Assembly: GCA_030680415.1 (NCBI GenBank)
Contig: JAUXVE010000075.1
Span: 1-64,000, forward strand
DNA length: 64,000 nt
Direction of reading: 5' to 3'
Origin: Rubrivivax sp.
GTDB lineage: Bacteria > Pseudomonadota > Gammaproteobacteria > Burkholderiales > Burkholderiaceae_C
The notes below the pieces were generated by a model that saw only the letters and a program-made list of their open reading frames with translations, did not search any database and was not told the origin of the DNA. Positions within the stretch are counted from its first letter, which is position 1, and every line of letters starts with the position of its first letter. The position numbers and the translations under genes are program-made. This document shows, in pieces, positions 53,582 to 62,673 of the stretch.

Positions 53582-55057
53582 ATGATCACCCGCGAACCGA
53601 CCCTAGCGCGCCTGGCCATCGCGCAGGGCCTGATGCTGGAGCCCTTCGGCATCACCGAGGCGACGCTGGGGCGCGCGCTGGCCACCATCGCCGAGCACCG
53701 CGTCGACGACGCCGACCTCTACTTCCAGACCACGCGCCACGAGGGCTGGAGCCTGGAAGAAGGCATCGTCAAGAGCGGTAGCTTCAGCATCGACCAGGGT
53801 GTCGGCGTGCGCGCCGTGGCCGGCGAGAAGACCGCCTTCGCGTATTCCGACGACCTCAGCGAAGCCTCGCTGCTGGACGCCGCGCGCACGGTGCGCACGA
53901 TCGCCGCGGCGGGCCAGAACAGGCGCGTCAAGGTCGCGCGGCCGGTGCGCGTGGCCGGCAGCCGCGTCCTCTACGCGCCGACCGACCCCATCGCCACGCT
54001 CGACAGCACGCAGAAGGTGGCGCTGCTGGAAAAGGTGGAGAAACTCGCCCGCGCCAAGGACCCGCGCGTGGTGCAGGTGATGGCCAGCCTGGGCGCCGAA
54101 TACGACGTCGTGCTGGTGGCCCGCGCCGACGGCACGCGCGCTGCCGACGTGCGGCCGCTGGTGCGCCTGAACGTGACCGTGATCGCCGAGCAGACAGTGG
54201 CGGGCAGCGTGCGCCGCGAGGTCGGCTCGGGCGGCGGCGGCGGGCGTTTCGGCCTCGGGTACTTCCAGGACGACGTCATCGAGAGCTACGTGCAGCATGC
54301 GGTGAACGCCGCGCTCACCAACCTGGAGAGCCGCGCTGTCGCCGCCGGCGAAATGACCGTGGTGCTGGGCCCGGGCTGGCCCGGCGTGCTGCTGCACGAG
54401 GCGGTGGGGCACGGCCTGGAAGGCGATTTCAACCGCAAGGGCAGCAGCACCTTCGCCGGCCGCATCGGCCAGCGCGTGGCGGCCAAGGGCGTGACGGTGC
54501 TCGACGACGGCACGCTGGCCGACCGCCGCGGCTCGCTGAACATCGACGACGAGGGCCACGCCACGCAGCGCAACGTGCTCATCGAGGACGGCATCCTGAA
54601 GGGCTACATGCAGGACAGCCTGAACGCGCGCCTGATGGGCGTCAAACCCACCGGCAACGGCCGCCGCGAAAGCTACGCCCACCTGCCGATGCCGCGCATG
54701 ACCAACACCTACATGCTGGCCGGCAAGCGCCCCAGGGAAGAGATCATTGCCAGCATCAAGAAGGGTCTGTACGCCACCAACTTCGGCGGCGGGCAGGTCG
54801 ACATCACGAGCGGCAAGTTCGTGTTCTCGGCCAGCGAGGCGTTCTGGGTCGAGAACGGTCAGGTGATGTACCCGGTGAAGGGCGCCACCATCATCGGCAA
54901 CGGTCCCGAGGCGATGACGCGCGTCAGCATGATCGGCGACGACCTGCAACTGGACACCGGCGTCGGCGTGTGCGGCAAGGAAGGCCAGAGCGTGCCGGTG
55001 GGCGTCGGGCAGCCGACGCTGCGCATCGAGCGGCTGACCGTGGGCGGAACGGCATGA
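53582..55057 (+). CDS. tldD: Metalloprotease TldD
   Basis: This 491-residue protein is TldD, the zinc-bearing partner of PmbA/TldE, which digests unfolded peptides and processes modified peptides and the CcdA antitoxin. The catalytic HEAVGHGLEGD (HExxxH) is near residues 272-282, and GGGQVDITSGKFVFSASEAFWVENG and the C-terminal CGKEGQSVPVGVGQPTLRI are intact. The partner is not in this window. ilvA starts 4 bases after its stop. Confidence 0.96.
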   Translation: MITREPTLARLAIAQGLMLEPFGITEATLGRALATIAEHRVDDADLYFQTTRHEGWSLEEGIVKSGSFSIDQGVGVRAVAGEKTAFAYSDDLSEASLLDAARTVRTIAAAGQNRRVKVARPVRVAGSRVLYAPTDPIATLDSTQKVALLEKVEKLARAKDPRVVQVMASLGAEYDVVLVARADGTRAADVRPLVRLNVTVIAEQTVAGSVRREVGSGGGGGRFGLGYFQDDVIESYVQHAVNAALTNLESRAVAAGEMTVVLGPGWPGVLLHEAVGHGLEGDFNRKGSSTFAGRIGQRVAAKGVTVLDDGTLADRRGSLNIDDEGHATQRNVLIEDGILKGYMQDSLNARLMGVKPTGNGRRESYAHLPMPRMTNTYMLAGKRPREEIIASIKKGLYATNFGGGQVDITSGKFVFSASEAFWVENGQVMYPVKGATIIGNGPEAMTRVSMIGDDLQLDTGVGVCGKEGQSVPVGVGQPTLRIERLTVGGTA

Positions 55058-55061
55058 CGCC

Positions 55062-56276
55062 GTGACCGACGACGTCAGCTTCGCGGACATCGAAGCGGCC
55101 GCGCAGCGGCTGGCCGGGCAGGTGCTGGAGACGCCCTGCGTCGAGTCGAAGACGCTGAGCGAGATTGTCGGCGCGCAGGTCTTCCTGAAGTTCGAGAACC
55201 TGCAGTTCACGGCTTCGTTCAAGGAACGTGGCGCGCTCAACAAGCTCGCTTCGCTCGTCGAGTCAGGAGGCACACCGCTGCGCGGCGTGGTGGCCGCCTC
55301 GGCCGGCAATCACGCGCAGGGCGTGGCCCACCACGCACAACGCCTGGGGCTGCGTGCGGTGATCGTGATGCCGCAGCACACGCCCACCGTGAAGGTGGAA
55401 CGTACACGCGGCTTCGGCGCCGAGGTGGTGCTGCATGGCGAGTCCTTCGACGAGGCCCGCGGCCACGCGCTGGCGCTGGCCGCCGCGCAGGGCCTGAGTT
55501 TCGTGCACCCTTTCGACGACCCGCTGGTGATCGCCGGCCAGGGCACCATCGGCATCGAGATGCTGCGCGCGCAGCCGACGCTGGACACGCTGGTCGTCGC
55601 GGTCGGCGGCGGCGGCCTCATCAGCGGCATCGCCACCGCGGTGCGTGCGCTCAAGCCGGAGTTGGAAATCATCGGCGTGCAGACCAGCCGCTTCCCGGCC
55701 ATGTTCAACGCCATCAAGGGCACGGCCTGGCCGCAGGGCAGCAGCACCATCGCCGAGGGCATCGCGGTGGGGCAGCCGGGCCGCATCACGCAGGCCATCG
55801 TGCGTGAGCGTGTCGACGACCTCGTGCTGGTCGACGAAGGCGACATCGAGCAGGCGGTGCTGATGCTGCTGGAGATCGAGAAGACCGTCGTCGAAGGCGC
55901 CGGTGCCGCCGGGCTGGCGGCGCTGCTCAAGGACCCGGCGCGCTACGCCGGTCGCAAGGTGGGCCTGGTGCTGTGCGGCGGCAACATCGAGCCGCTGCTG
56001 CTGGCCGCCATCATCGAGCGCGGCATGGTGCGCGCCGGCCGGCTGGCGCGCATCCGTGTCGCCGCGCGCGACACGCCGGGGGTGCTGGCACGCATCACCA
56101 CGGTGGTCGCCGAAGCGGGCGCCAACATCGACGAGGTGCACCACCAGCGCGCGTTTTCCACGCTGTCGGCGCAGAGCGTGGAGGTCGAGCTGGTGGTGCA
56201 GACGCGCAACCCGACGCATGTGCGCGAGGTCGTGGCTCGGCTGCTGCAAGCGGGCTTCGACGCCGGCCCGTATTGA
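55062..56276 (+). CDS. ilvA: Threonine ammonia-lyase (TdcB-like with ACT domain)
   Basis: This 404-residue PLP enzyme deaminates threonine to 2-oxobutanoate, the entry to isoleucine synthesis. PLP binds K54 (FTASFKERGALN), the phosphate loop is VGGGGLISG, and a single ACT domain at about 330-404 suggests the shorter TIGR01127-type enzyme rather than the two-ACT biosynthetic form. The GTG start at 55062 is just after tldD, so they are probably co-transcribed. Confidence 0.93.
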   Translation: MTDDVSFADIEAAAQRLAGQVLETPCVESKTLSEIVGAQVFLKFENLQFTASFKERGALNKLASLVESGGTPLRGVVAASAGNHAQGVAHHAQRLGLRAVIVMPQHTPTVKVERTRGFGAEVVLHGESFDEARGHALALAAAQGLSFVHPFDDPLVIAGQGTIGIEMLRAQPTLDTLVVAVGGGGLISGIATAVRALKPELEIIGVQTSRFPAMFNAIKGTAWPQGSSTIAEGIAVGQPGRITQAIVRERVDDLVLVDEGDIEQAVLMLLEIEKTVVEGAGAAGLAALLKDPARYAGRKVGLVLCGGNIEPLLLAAIIERGMVRAGRLARIRVAARDTPGVLARITTVVAEAGANIDEVHHQRAFSTLSAQSVEVELVVQTRNPTHVREVVARLLQAGFDAGPY

Positions 56277-56332
56277 TGGTGCCGGTGGGCACGTCCGCCT
56301 GGCAGCGGCAGCGCCGTGCTACATTCGCGGCC

Positions 56333-56407
56333 ATGCGTCCCGCATCGATCTTCTTTGCGCACTTTTGGTTCTCGCACCGCTCGGCGGCTGGAGAGGCAAA
56401 CGCGTAA
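56333..56407 (+). CDS. Phe-rich leader peptide of the DAHP synthase gene
   Basis: A 24-codon frame starts at the ATG at 56333. Its centre reads IFFAHFWF: four Phe and one Trp within eight codons. The TAA at 56405-56407 lies 23 bases before an intrinsic terminator. This is the architecture of amino-acid attenuators such as E. coli pheL. No Shine-Dalgarno is visible; TACATT lies 7 bases before the ATG, which would suit a leaderless transcript. Confidence 0.78.
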   Translation: MRPASIFFAHFWFSHRSAAGEANA

Positions 56408-56430
56408 CAGAACGCAGCGCATCCTAGACA

Positions 56431-56456
56431 ACCGCCGGCAGCCCCGGCGGTTTTTT
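56431..56456 (+). terminator. Attenuator terminator before DAHP synthase
   Basis: An eight-base stem (ACCGCCGG, 56431-56438, with CCGGCGGT, 56444-56451) and a five-base loop are followed by six T. CGGCGG at 56382-56387, inside the leader-peptide frame, is complementary to the 5' arm and can form the competing antiterminator. It lies 33 bases before the DAHP synthase start. Confidence 0.82.
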
Positions 56457-56489
56457 GTTGCCGGCGCGCCGCACTCCCAGGAAACCACC

Positions 56490-57623
56490 ATGAGCCCGAA
56501 GTCCGCCAGCCCCGCCATCGACAGCCGCCTGGCGCTGAGCGAGCGCACCAGCGAAACCGACGACCAGCGCATCCGCGACGTCACGCCGCTGCCGCCGCCG
56601 GAGCACCTGATCCGCTTCTTCCCGATCGCCGGCACGGCGGTCGAGTCACTGGTCTCGGGCACGCGCCGCGCCATCCGCCGCGTCATGGGCGGCGACGACG
56701 ACCGCCTGCTGGTGATCATCGGCCCGTGCTCGATCCACGACCCGATGGCGGCGCTGGAATACGCGCGCAAGCTCAAAACCCTGCGCGACCAGCACGCCGG
56801 CGAGCTGGAAGTGGTGATGCGCGTGTACTTCGAAAAGCCGCGCACCACCGTGGGCTGGAAGGGCCTCATCAACGACCCCTACCTGGACGAGAGCTACCGC
56901 ATCCACGAGGGACTGCGCATCGCGCGCCAGTTGCTGGTGGACATCAGCCGCGTCGGCGTGCCGGCGGGCAGCGAGTTCCTGGACGTCATCAGCCCGCAGT
57001 ACATCGGCGACCTCATCGCCTGGGGCGCCATCGGCGCACGCACGACGGAGTCGCAGGTGCACCGCGAACTGGCCTCGGGCCTGAGCGCGCCGGTGGGCTT
57101 CAAGAACGGCACCGACGGCAACATCCGCATCGCCATCGACGCCATCCAGGCCGCAGCGCGCCCGCACCACTTCCTGAGCGTGCACAAGAACGGCCAGGTG
57201 GCCATCGTCGAGACGCGCGGCAACAAGGACTGCCACGTCATCCTGAGGGGGGGCAAGGCACCGAACTACGATGCCGCCAGCGTCGCCGCCGCCTGCGCAG
57301 AGGTCGAGGCCGCCAGGCTGCCGTGCCGCCTGATGGTCGACGCCAGCCATGCCAACAGCAGCAAGCAGCACCTGCGGCAGGTCGAAGTGATGCGCGACGT
57401 GGGTGCGCAACTCGCCACCGGCACGCGCTGCATCTTCGGTGTCATGGTCGAGAGCCATCTGCACGCCGGCGCCCAGAAGTTCTCCGCCGGCAAGGACGAC
57501 CCCGCGCAGCTGGAGTACGGCAAGAGCATCACCGACGCCTGCATCGGCTGGGACGACACGGTGGCCGTGCTCGACCTTCTTGCGGCCGCAGTGAAGGCGC
57601 GGCGCCGGCACAAGAGCGTGTGA
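56490..57623 (+). CDS. aroG: 3-deoxy-7-phosphoheptulonate (DAHP) synthase, class I
   Basis: This 377-residue enzyme condenses phosphoenolpyruvate and erythrose-4-phosphate, the first step of aromatic amino acid synthesis. Class I (AroFGH) motifs are complete: IGPCSIHDP, MRVYFEKPRTTVGWKGLINDP, GARTTESQVHREL, GFKNGTDG, VDASHANS and GVMVESHL. AGGAA lies 7 bases before the ATG. The upstream Phe-rich leader and terminator imply control by charged tRNA-Phe. Whether it is the Phe-, Tyr- or Trp-sensitive isozyme cannot be told from sequence alone, so the symbol is tentative. Confidence 0.93.
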   Translation: MSPKSASPAIDSRLALSERTSETDDQRIRDVTPLPPPEHLIRFFPIAGTAVESLVSGTRRAIRRVMGGDDDRLLVIIGPCSIHDPMAALEYARKLKTLRDQHAGELEVVMRVYFEKPRTTVGWKGLINDPYLDESYRIHEGLRIARQLLVDISRVGVPAGSEFLDVISPQYIGDLIAWGAIGARTTESQVHRELASGLSAPVGFKNGTDGNIRIAIDAIQAAARPHHFLSVHKNGQVAIVETRGNKDCHVILRGGKAPNYDAASVAAACAEVEAARLPCRLMVDASHANSSKQHLRQVEVMRDVGAQLATGTRCIFGVMVESHLHAGAQKFSAGKDDPAQLEYGKSITDACIGWDDTVAVLDLLAAAVKARRRHKSV

Positions 57624-57766
57624 AGATTCGGTGCGCGCCTGCGTGCGATGGCCCGGGGCCGCGCCGCACCGGATCCGCTTGTCGCCGAGGGCAACGGATC
57701 GTGCCTGCGACCTCTCGAACGTCTTGCCCCGAAGCGTAGACTTCGGCTCAGCAAGGAGGCATGACG

Positions 57767-58084
57767 ATGCGACACGAATTGACGGTGGCCTTCGGCCCGG
57801 ACGGCGCGGTGACGGCGGCATTGCCGGCCGGGGCCGCGCCATGGCCGGCCGACGAGGCCAGACGCTGGCTCGACGATCAGTTCATGGCCAACGACTGCGA
57901 GCCACTGCGCGCCAGCGGCAAGGTGCTCACGGCCGACAAGGTGCTGGCCGTGGCATCGGCCCTGGGCCTGCAGCGGCTGGAGACGGAAGACCAGTTGCGC
58001 AGTGATTTCGCCCATGCCACCTTGGGCGCGCTCGGCCGGCCGCTGGTGCGCGTCGACGTCGAGGCCGGCGCGATCACGTTCTGA
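57767..58084 (+). CDS. Conserved-looking hypothetical protein
   Basis: This 105-residue protein is soluble, with a short beta-strand-rich start (HELTVAFGPDGAVTAAL) and helical segments (ADEARRWLDDQFM, TADKVLAVASALG). I do not recognise a family. AGGAGG stands 7 bases before the ATG at 57767, which decides the start against the ATG two codons earlier. Codon use is like the neighbours. Confidence 0.7.
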   Translation: MRHELTVAFGPDGAVTAALPAGAAPWPADEARRWLDDQFMANDCEPLRASGKVLTADKVLAVASALGLQRLETEDQLRSDFAHATLGALGRPLVRVDVEAGAITF

Positions 58085-58156
58085 ACCCGGGCCGTCCGGC
58101 GCCCTTCGTGCTGCAGCCCGGGCTTCGGTCGGCCGGGCGGGCCAGCCGCCCGCGCA

Positions 58157-58732
58157 TCAGTCGGCCGAGCGGGCCAGCCGCTCGGATTGCCAGTACACGT
58201 CGTCGCCGCCCAGCCCGTCGAGGTTGGCGCGGTTGAGCACGCGGGACAGCACGAACATCAGGTCGCTCAGGCGGTTGAGGTACTGGCGCGGCGCGTCGTT
58301 GACCGGCTCGGCCGCGGCCAGCGCCACCAGGGCACGCTCGGCGCGGCGCGCCACGGTGCGGCTGACATGCGCCAGCGCGGCGCTGCGCGTGCCGGCCGGC
58401 AGGATGAACTCCTTGAGCCGCGGCAGCTGCGCGTTGTAGAGCGCCAGTGCCTGGTCCAACCGCAGCACGGCCTCTGGCTTGAGCAGTGCGAAACCGGGGA
58501 TCGAGAGCTCGCCGCCCAGGTTGAAGAGCTCGTGCTGGATCACCACCAACAGTTCACGAACATCGGCGGGAAGGGGCTCGGCCAGCAGCACGCCGAGCCC
58601 GGAGTTGAGCTCGTCGACGTCACCCATGGCGGCCACGCGCAGGTGGCTCTTGGGCACGCGGCTGCCATCGCCCAGGCCGGTGCTGCCGTCGTCTCCGGTG
58701 CGGGTGGCAATCTGGGTCAGGCGGTTGGACAT
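58157..58732 (-). CDS. Cob(I)yrinic acid a,c-diamide adenosyltransferase (PduO/MMAB type)
   Basis: This 191-residue helical protein makes adenosylcobalamin from ATP and reduced corrinoid. The ATP-binding N-terminal motif TRTGDDGSTGLGDGSRVPK and the SRTVARRAERALVAL and LNRLSDLMFVLSRVLN helices are conserved with PduO-type enzymes. No cobalamin riboswitch or other cob genes were seen nearby. The ATG at 58732 gives the family start. Confidence 0.94.
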   Translation of the reverse strand: MSNRLTQIATRTGDDGSTGLGDGSRVPKSHLRVAAMGDVDELNSGLGVLLAEPLPADVRELLVVIQHELFNLGGELSIPGFALLKPEAVLRLDQALALYNAQLPRLKEFILPAGTRSAALAHVSRTVARRAERALVALAAAEPVNDAPRQYLNRLSDLMFVLSRVLNRANLDGLGGDDVYWQSERLARSAD

Positions 58733-58801
58733 GGCTGTGCGCGGGTGGGGGCGGGGCCACCATTGGACCACCGGCGGCGCGGCCTGGCCGGCCGCCGGAC
58801 T

Positions 58802-59113
58802 TCAACCCGTCAGCCGCACCGCCAGCCGCCGCAGCAGCGGCTGCCGGCGCCAAGTGGCGAAGGCGCGGTCGGCGAACTCGCGGCCGCGCGGATTCAAGCG
58901 GTAGTAGTGGACGTTGGGGCAACCGTCGGGGTTGGGGAACTCGTCGATGAGGCCGTAGCGCGCCAGCGGCCGGTAGGCCGAGTAGACGAAGCTGCCGTCG
59001 AGCAGGCAGCGGTCGTCGGTGTCGGCGGCGCGCACCAGCACGCGGCCGCGGCGCAATTGCCGCAGTGCGTCGACAAACTCACCACGGTCGGGGATGATCA
59101 CGTCGGCAGCCAT
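58802..59113 (-). CDS. Hypothetical winged-helix-like protein
   Basis: This 103-residue protein is basic, with a pattern (LRQLRRGRVLVR, CLLDGSFVYSAYRPLARYGLIDEF, HYYRLNPRGREFADRAFATW) that resembles small winged-helix proteins ending in a basic helix. I do not recognise a named family. It may share a leftward transcript with the adenosyltransferase, 69 bases downstream. Confidence 0.65.
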   Translation of the reverse strand: MAADVIIPDRGEFVDALRQLRRGRVLVRAADTDDRCLLDGSFVYSAYRPLARYGLIDEFPNPDGCPNVHYYRLNPRGREFADRAFATWRRQPLLRRLAVRLTG

Positions 59114-59310
59114 GGTCGGTGCTCCTGGACGGGGACGGCAGTGGCCGCATCTTGCCTCGCCCAAGCCGTGAGCGGTGGCTGCAAATGCGCCCCACGGCGA
59201 CACATTTTGCGCCCCGGCGTTTGCCCGTGCTGCGCGCGGGCGTAGTGGCGCCAGCGGCGCCAGGGCGGCTCCTAGAATCGACCTCCCCTCGCACGCCCCG
59301 AAAGCCCACC

Positions 59311-60726
59311 ATGAACGCCCCCCACGAGCTGCAGTCGCGCCTGGTTTCGCGGCCCCTGCCCGGCGCCATGCTGCAAGCGCTGCGCGAGCGTTTCGGCGCG
59401 CGCTGCTCCAGCGCCGCCGCGGTGCGCGAACAGCACGGCCGCGACGAGTCGCCGTTCCCGACCACGCCGCCCGAGGTCGTCGTCTACTGCGAGAGCACCG
59501 ACGACGTCGTTGCCGTGCTGCGGCTGGCCGACGCGAACGCGGTGCCGGTGATCCCCTACGGCGTCGGCACCTCGCTCGAAGGCCACCTGCTCGCGGTGCA
59601 GGGCGGCGTCAGCCTGGACCTGTCGCGCATGAGCGCCGTCGTGCAGCTCAACCCCGAGGACCTCACCGTCACCGTGCAGGCCGGCGTGACGCGCGAGCAG
59701 CTCAACCAGGAGATCCGCGACCAGGGCCTGTTCTTCCCCATCGACCCCGGCGCCAACGCCACGCTCGGCGGCATGGCCGCCACCCGCGCCAGCGGCACCA
59801 ACGCCGTGCGCTACGGCACGATGCGCGAGAACGTGCTCGGTCTGACCGTCGTCACCGCCGCGGGCGAGCTCATCCGCACCGGCACGCGGGCCAGGAAGAG
59901 CAGCGCCGGCTACGACCTCACGCGCCTGTTCGTCGGCAGTGAAGGCACCCTGGGCGTGATGACCGAGGTCACGCTCAAGCTCTACCCGCTGCCCGAAGCG
60001 GTGAGTGCGGCGATCTGCCACTTTGCCGACATCGACGCCGCCGTGCGCGCCACCATCCAGGTCATCCAGATGGGCGTGCCGATCGCGCGCTGCGAACTGC
60101 TGGACGTGAACGCGGTGCGCGCGGTGAACGCCCAGAGCCGGCTCGGCCTGCGCGAAGCGCCGATGCTGCTGATGGAATTCCACGGCAGCGATGCCAGCGT
60201 CAAGGAACAGGCCGAAACCGTGCAGGCCATCACCAGCGAGGCCGGCGGTGAGGACTTCCAGTGGGCCAGCACGCCCGAAGAGCGCACGCGGCTGTGGACC
60301 GCCCGCCACAAGGCTTACTTCGCCGGCATGCAGTTGAACCCCGGCTGCCGCACCGTCACCACCGACACCTGCGTGCCGATCTCGCGGCTGGCCGAGATCA
60401 TCAAGCTGTCGGTGGCCGACGCCGACGCGTCGGGGCTGCCGTATTACATCGTCGGCCATGTCGGCGACGGCAACTTCCACCTCGCCTACCTGGTGCAGGA
60501 AGGCGACGCCGAACAACGCGCGCTGGCCGAGGCGATGAGCCTGCAGATGGTGCAGCGCGCCATCGCGCTGGAAGGCACCTGCAGCGGTGAACATGGCATC
60601 GGCCTGCACAAGATGGGCTTCCTGGTCGACGAGGCCGGCGCCGGCACCGTGGCCTTGATGCGCAGCATCAAGCACGCGCTGGATCCGAAGAACATCATGA
60701 ACCCGGGCAAGATCTTCGACTGGTAG
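59311..60726 (+). CDS. FAD-binding oxidase, D-lactate dehydrogenase/GlcD-like
   Basis: This 471-residue flavoprotein has a PCMH-type FAD domain (PYGVGTSLEGHLLAVQGGVSLDLSRM, then GTNAVRYGTMRENVLGL) and the FAD-oxidase C-terminal domain with HVGDGNFHL and GEHGIGLHKM. It resembles the single-subunit D-lactate dehydrogenase (cytochrome) of the LDHD group and glycolate oxidase subunit D. A GlcE/GlcF partner is not adjacent, which favours the stand-alone D-2-hydroxyacid dehydrogenase reading. Confidence 0.92.
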   Translation: MNAPHELQSRLVSRPLPGAMLQALRERFGARCSSAAAVREQHGRDESPFPTTPPEVVVYCESTDDVVAVLRLADANAVPVIPYGVGTSLEGHLLAVQGGVSLDLSRMSAVVQLNPEDLTVTVQAGVTREQLNQEIRDQGLFFPIDPGANATLGGMAATRASGTNAVRYGTMRENVLGLTVVTAAGELIRTGTRARKSSAGYDLTRLFVGSEGTLGVMTEVTLKLYPLPEAVSAAICHFADIDAAVRATIQVIQMGVPIARCELLDVNAVRAVNAQSRLGLREAPMLLMEFHGSDASVKEQAETVQAITSEAGGEDFQWASTPEERTRLWTARHKAYFAGMQLNPGCRTVTTDTCVPISRLAEIIKLSVADADASGLPYYIVGHVGDGNFHLAYLVQEGDAEQRALAEAMSLQMVQRAIALEGTCSGEHGIGLHKMGFLVDEAGAGTVALMRSIKHALDPKNIMNPGKIFDW

Positions 60727-60788
60727 GGAATCGGGCCGGCTTCAGGCGTGCCATTCCGGCAGCGGGGTGACTGCCGACCTTGGTTTCC

Positions 60789-60909
60789 GAGGTCGTGAAG
60801 ATTCCGTCGCGAGCAGGCTGAGCCTGGGTTGAGGAGCGCAGCCGTACACCCGTACGGCGAGCACCGCAGACCCTGGATCTGCCTGCGCAGCAGGAAGATT
60901 CACGGCCTC
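60789..60909. repeat. 121-base imperfect palindrome between convergent genes
   Basis: GAGGTCGTGAAGATTCC at the left end matches the reverse complement of GGAAGATTCACGGCCTC at the right, and the arms pair imperfectly to a perfect core (GCCGTAC / GTACGGC, 60841-60858). It lies between two convergent genes and overlaps the stop codon of the right-hand one. It may act as a bidirectional terminator; its size suggests a mobile or REP-type element. Confidence 0.75.
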
Positions 60910-61699
60910 AGTCGGCCAGCACCATGACCTGCCCCGACGCGAGCGCGCTGATGCGATGCCGGCCGCCGAGCTGGGCGGCGATCTCCGTCATCACCGCGTC
61001 CACTTCACCGGGCTTGATGTGGGTGATGTAGACGTCGGTGGGCGTGGCCAGGCAGGCCAGTTCGCGCTGCAGTTGCGCCGGGCACAAGTGCTGGCTGATC
61101 GTGGCCAGCGCACCTTCGTCGTCGCCGAAGGCGGTTTCGATGACGAGCGCGGCCATCGGCAGCGAGGCCAGGCGCTGCCACAACGCCGGGTTGGGGCCGG
61201 TGTCGCCGGTGTAGACCCAGGCGCCGCTGCCCGCCTGTCGGCCCAGCACCGCGTAGCCCACCGCCGGCACGGTGTGGCTGGCCGGCAGCACCTCGATGCG
61301 GCGCTTGCCCAGGTCCAGCACCTGGCCGACATCGATGGCGCTGAACTGCAGCACCGGGTGGGCGAGATCGGGCAGGCGCGTGAAGTCGGGCCAGATGACG
61401 CCGTTGAAGACGTGCAGGCGCAGCGCGGCAATGGTGGCGGCCAGCGCGTGCACCCGCACCGGTGGCCGCCTGGCGGCATGACGGCGGCGGGTCACGCTGT
61501 CGGCCAGCAGGCCGATGGCCAGCACGTGGTCGAGGTGCGAATGGCTGACCATGATGTGGTCGATGCGCGCCATTTCGTCGAGCGTGAGGTCACCGACACC
61601 CGTGCCGGCGTCGATGAGGATGTTGTCGTCGAGGAGGAAAGACGTGGTTCGGCTGCCGGCGGCAATCGACCCCGAGCAACCAAGAACGCGGATCTGCAT
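60908..61699 (-). CDS. Metallo-beta-lactamase-fold hydrolase (class II cyclic-nucleotide phosphodiesterase-like)
   Basis: This 263-residue protein has the MBL metal motif HSHLDH (H53, H55, D57, H58), a later His in LPASHTVPAVGY, an Asp in YTGDTGPNP and a C-terminal His in THIKPGE. The overall pattern (MQIRVLGCSGSIAAGSRTTSFL) matches the class II 3',5'-cyclic-nucleotide phosphodiesterase/RNase Z-like group. The substrate is unproven. It starts at the ATG at 61699. Confidence 0.9.
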   Translation of the reverse strand: MQIRVLGCSGSIAAGSRTTSFLLDDNILIDAGTGVGDLTLDEMARIDHIMVSHSHLDHVLAIGLLADSVTRRRHAARRPPVRVHALAATIAALRLHVFNGVIWPDFTRLPDLAHPVLQFSAIDVGQVLDLGKRRIEVLPASHTVPAVGYAVLGRQAGSGAWVYTGDTGPNPALWQRLASLPMAALVIETAFGDDEGALATISQHLCPAQLQRELACLATPTDVYITHIKPGEVDAVMTEIAAQLGGRHRISALASGQVMVLAD

Positions 61700-61876
61700 G
61701 GGAGAAAACGGGTGGCGCGCCGCAGCGAATGAAGGCGGCTATGCTGAAGCGGCAAGGGCACGCACGCAAGCCATCAGGTCACATTCGCACCACTGTCCGC
61801 GGCCGGTCCGGGCAGGACCGTGACACCCGTCACGCCAAGCACTGCGCCCCTGCAGCGCGCGGCCCGCGCCGCAGGC

Positions 61877-62581
61877 TCACCTGGCGATGAACTGCATCTG
61901 GGTGCCGGCGAGTTCGATCACGTCGCCATTGCGCAGCGGCACCGACTCGCCCACCAGCGGCACACCGTTGACGCTGGGCCGTGCCGCGCCCTCGACGTGA
62001 GCGAAGGCGTAGCCGGTGGGCCGCCTGGTGATGGAGGCCACCTGCACCCCCGGCTTGCCCACCGTGGTGACGACCTTGGTCAGCGTGACCTCGCGCCCGG
62101 CCGCGGCGCCGTTGAGCACCTTGATCGACGCCGTGTGCGCTGGCGCCATCGGCTGCGTCACACCCCCCAGCCCGCCGAAGCCCGAAACGCTGGGCATGCC
62201 CGGGTGGGCCGATTGCACGGGGTGCTGCGGGCTCAGCGGCGGCGGCGCGTTGCCGCTGGGCCGCATGATCATGGTCTTCTCGTACTCGCTGCTCTCGTCG
62301 ACCAGGTACTTGATCTTGTACTTGCCCACCTCGACGGTGTCGTTGTGCGTGAGCAGTTGCTTCTTGATCGCCTTGCCGTTGATGTAGGTCCCGTTGGTGC
62401 TGTTGAGATCCTCGATGAAGACGTCGGAACCCACCATCTGCAGCACCGCGTGCTCGCCGCTGACGGCCAGGTTGTCGATCACGATGTCGTTGTACGGACG
62501 GCGCCCGAGGGTGGTCTTGTCCTTGGTGATCTGGACTTCCTTGATGACCACTCCGTCGAGCGAAACGACCAGCTTGCCCAT
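61877..62581 (-). CDS. Protein with two FHA phosphothreonine-binding domains
   Basis: This 234-residue cytoplasmic protein has an N-terminal FHA domain (about 22-90: TTLGRRPYNDIVIDNLAVSGEHAVL and NSTNGTYING), a Pro/Gly-rich linker (about 112-145) and a second FHA-like domain (about 152-230) in which the usual R/S/H/N set is weaker. FHA domains read phosphothreonine. With the adjacent PP2C phosphatase and Ser/Thr kinase it forms a reversible phosphorylation module. Confidence 0.92.
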   Translation of the reverse strand: MGKLVVSLDGVVIKEVQITKDKTTLGRRPYNDIVIDNLAVSGEHAVLQMVGSDVFIEDLNSTNGTYINGKAIKKQLLTHNDTVEVGKYKIKYLVDESSEYEKTMIMRPSGNAPPPLSPQHPVQSAHPGMPSVSGFGGLGGVTQPMAPAHTASIKVLNGAAAGREVTLTKVVTTVGKPGVQVASITRRPTGYAFAHVEGAARPSVNGVPLVGESVPLRNGDVIELAGTQMQFIAR

Positions 62582-62673
62582 GCCTGACCTCATTTCAACC
62601 CGCTGCCGGCGGCAACGGGTTCGACGCTCTTGCGGCGTCGGGACCGCGCCGCGTCAGCGGCGAATGCTGTTCT

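Noticed and set aside
58733-59310. Cobalamin riboswitch near the adenosyltransferase gene
   Set aside because: No B12-box-like sequence was seen, and most of the upstream DNA is occupied by a small gene.
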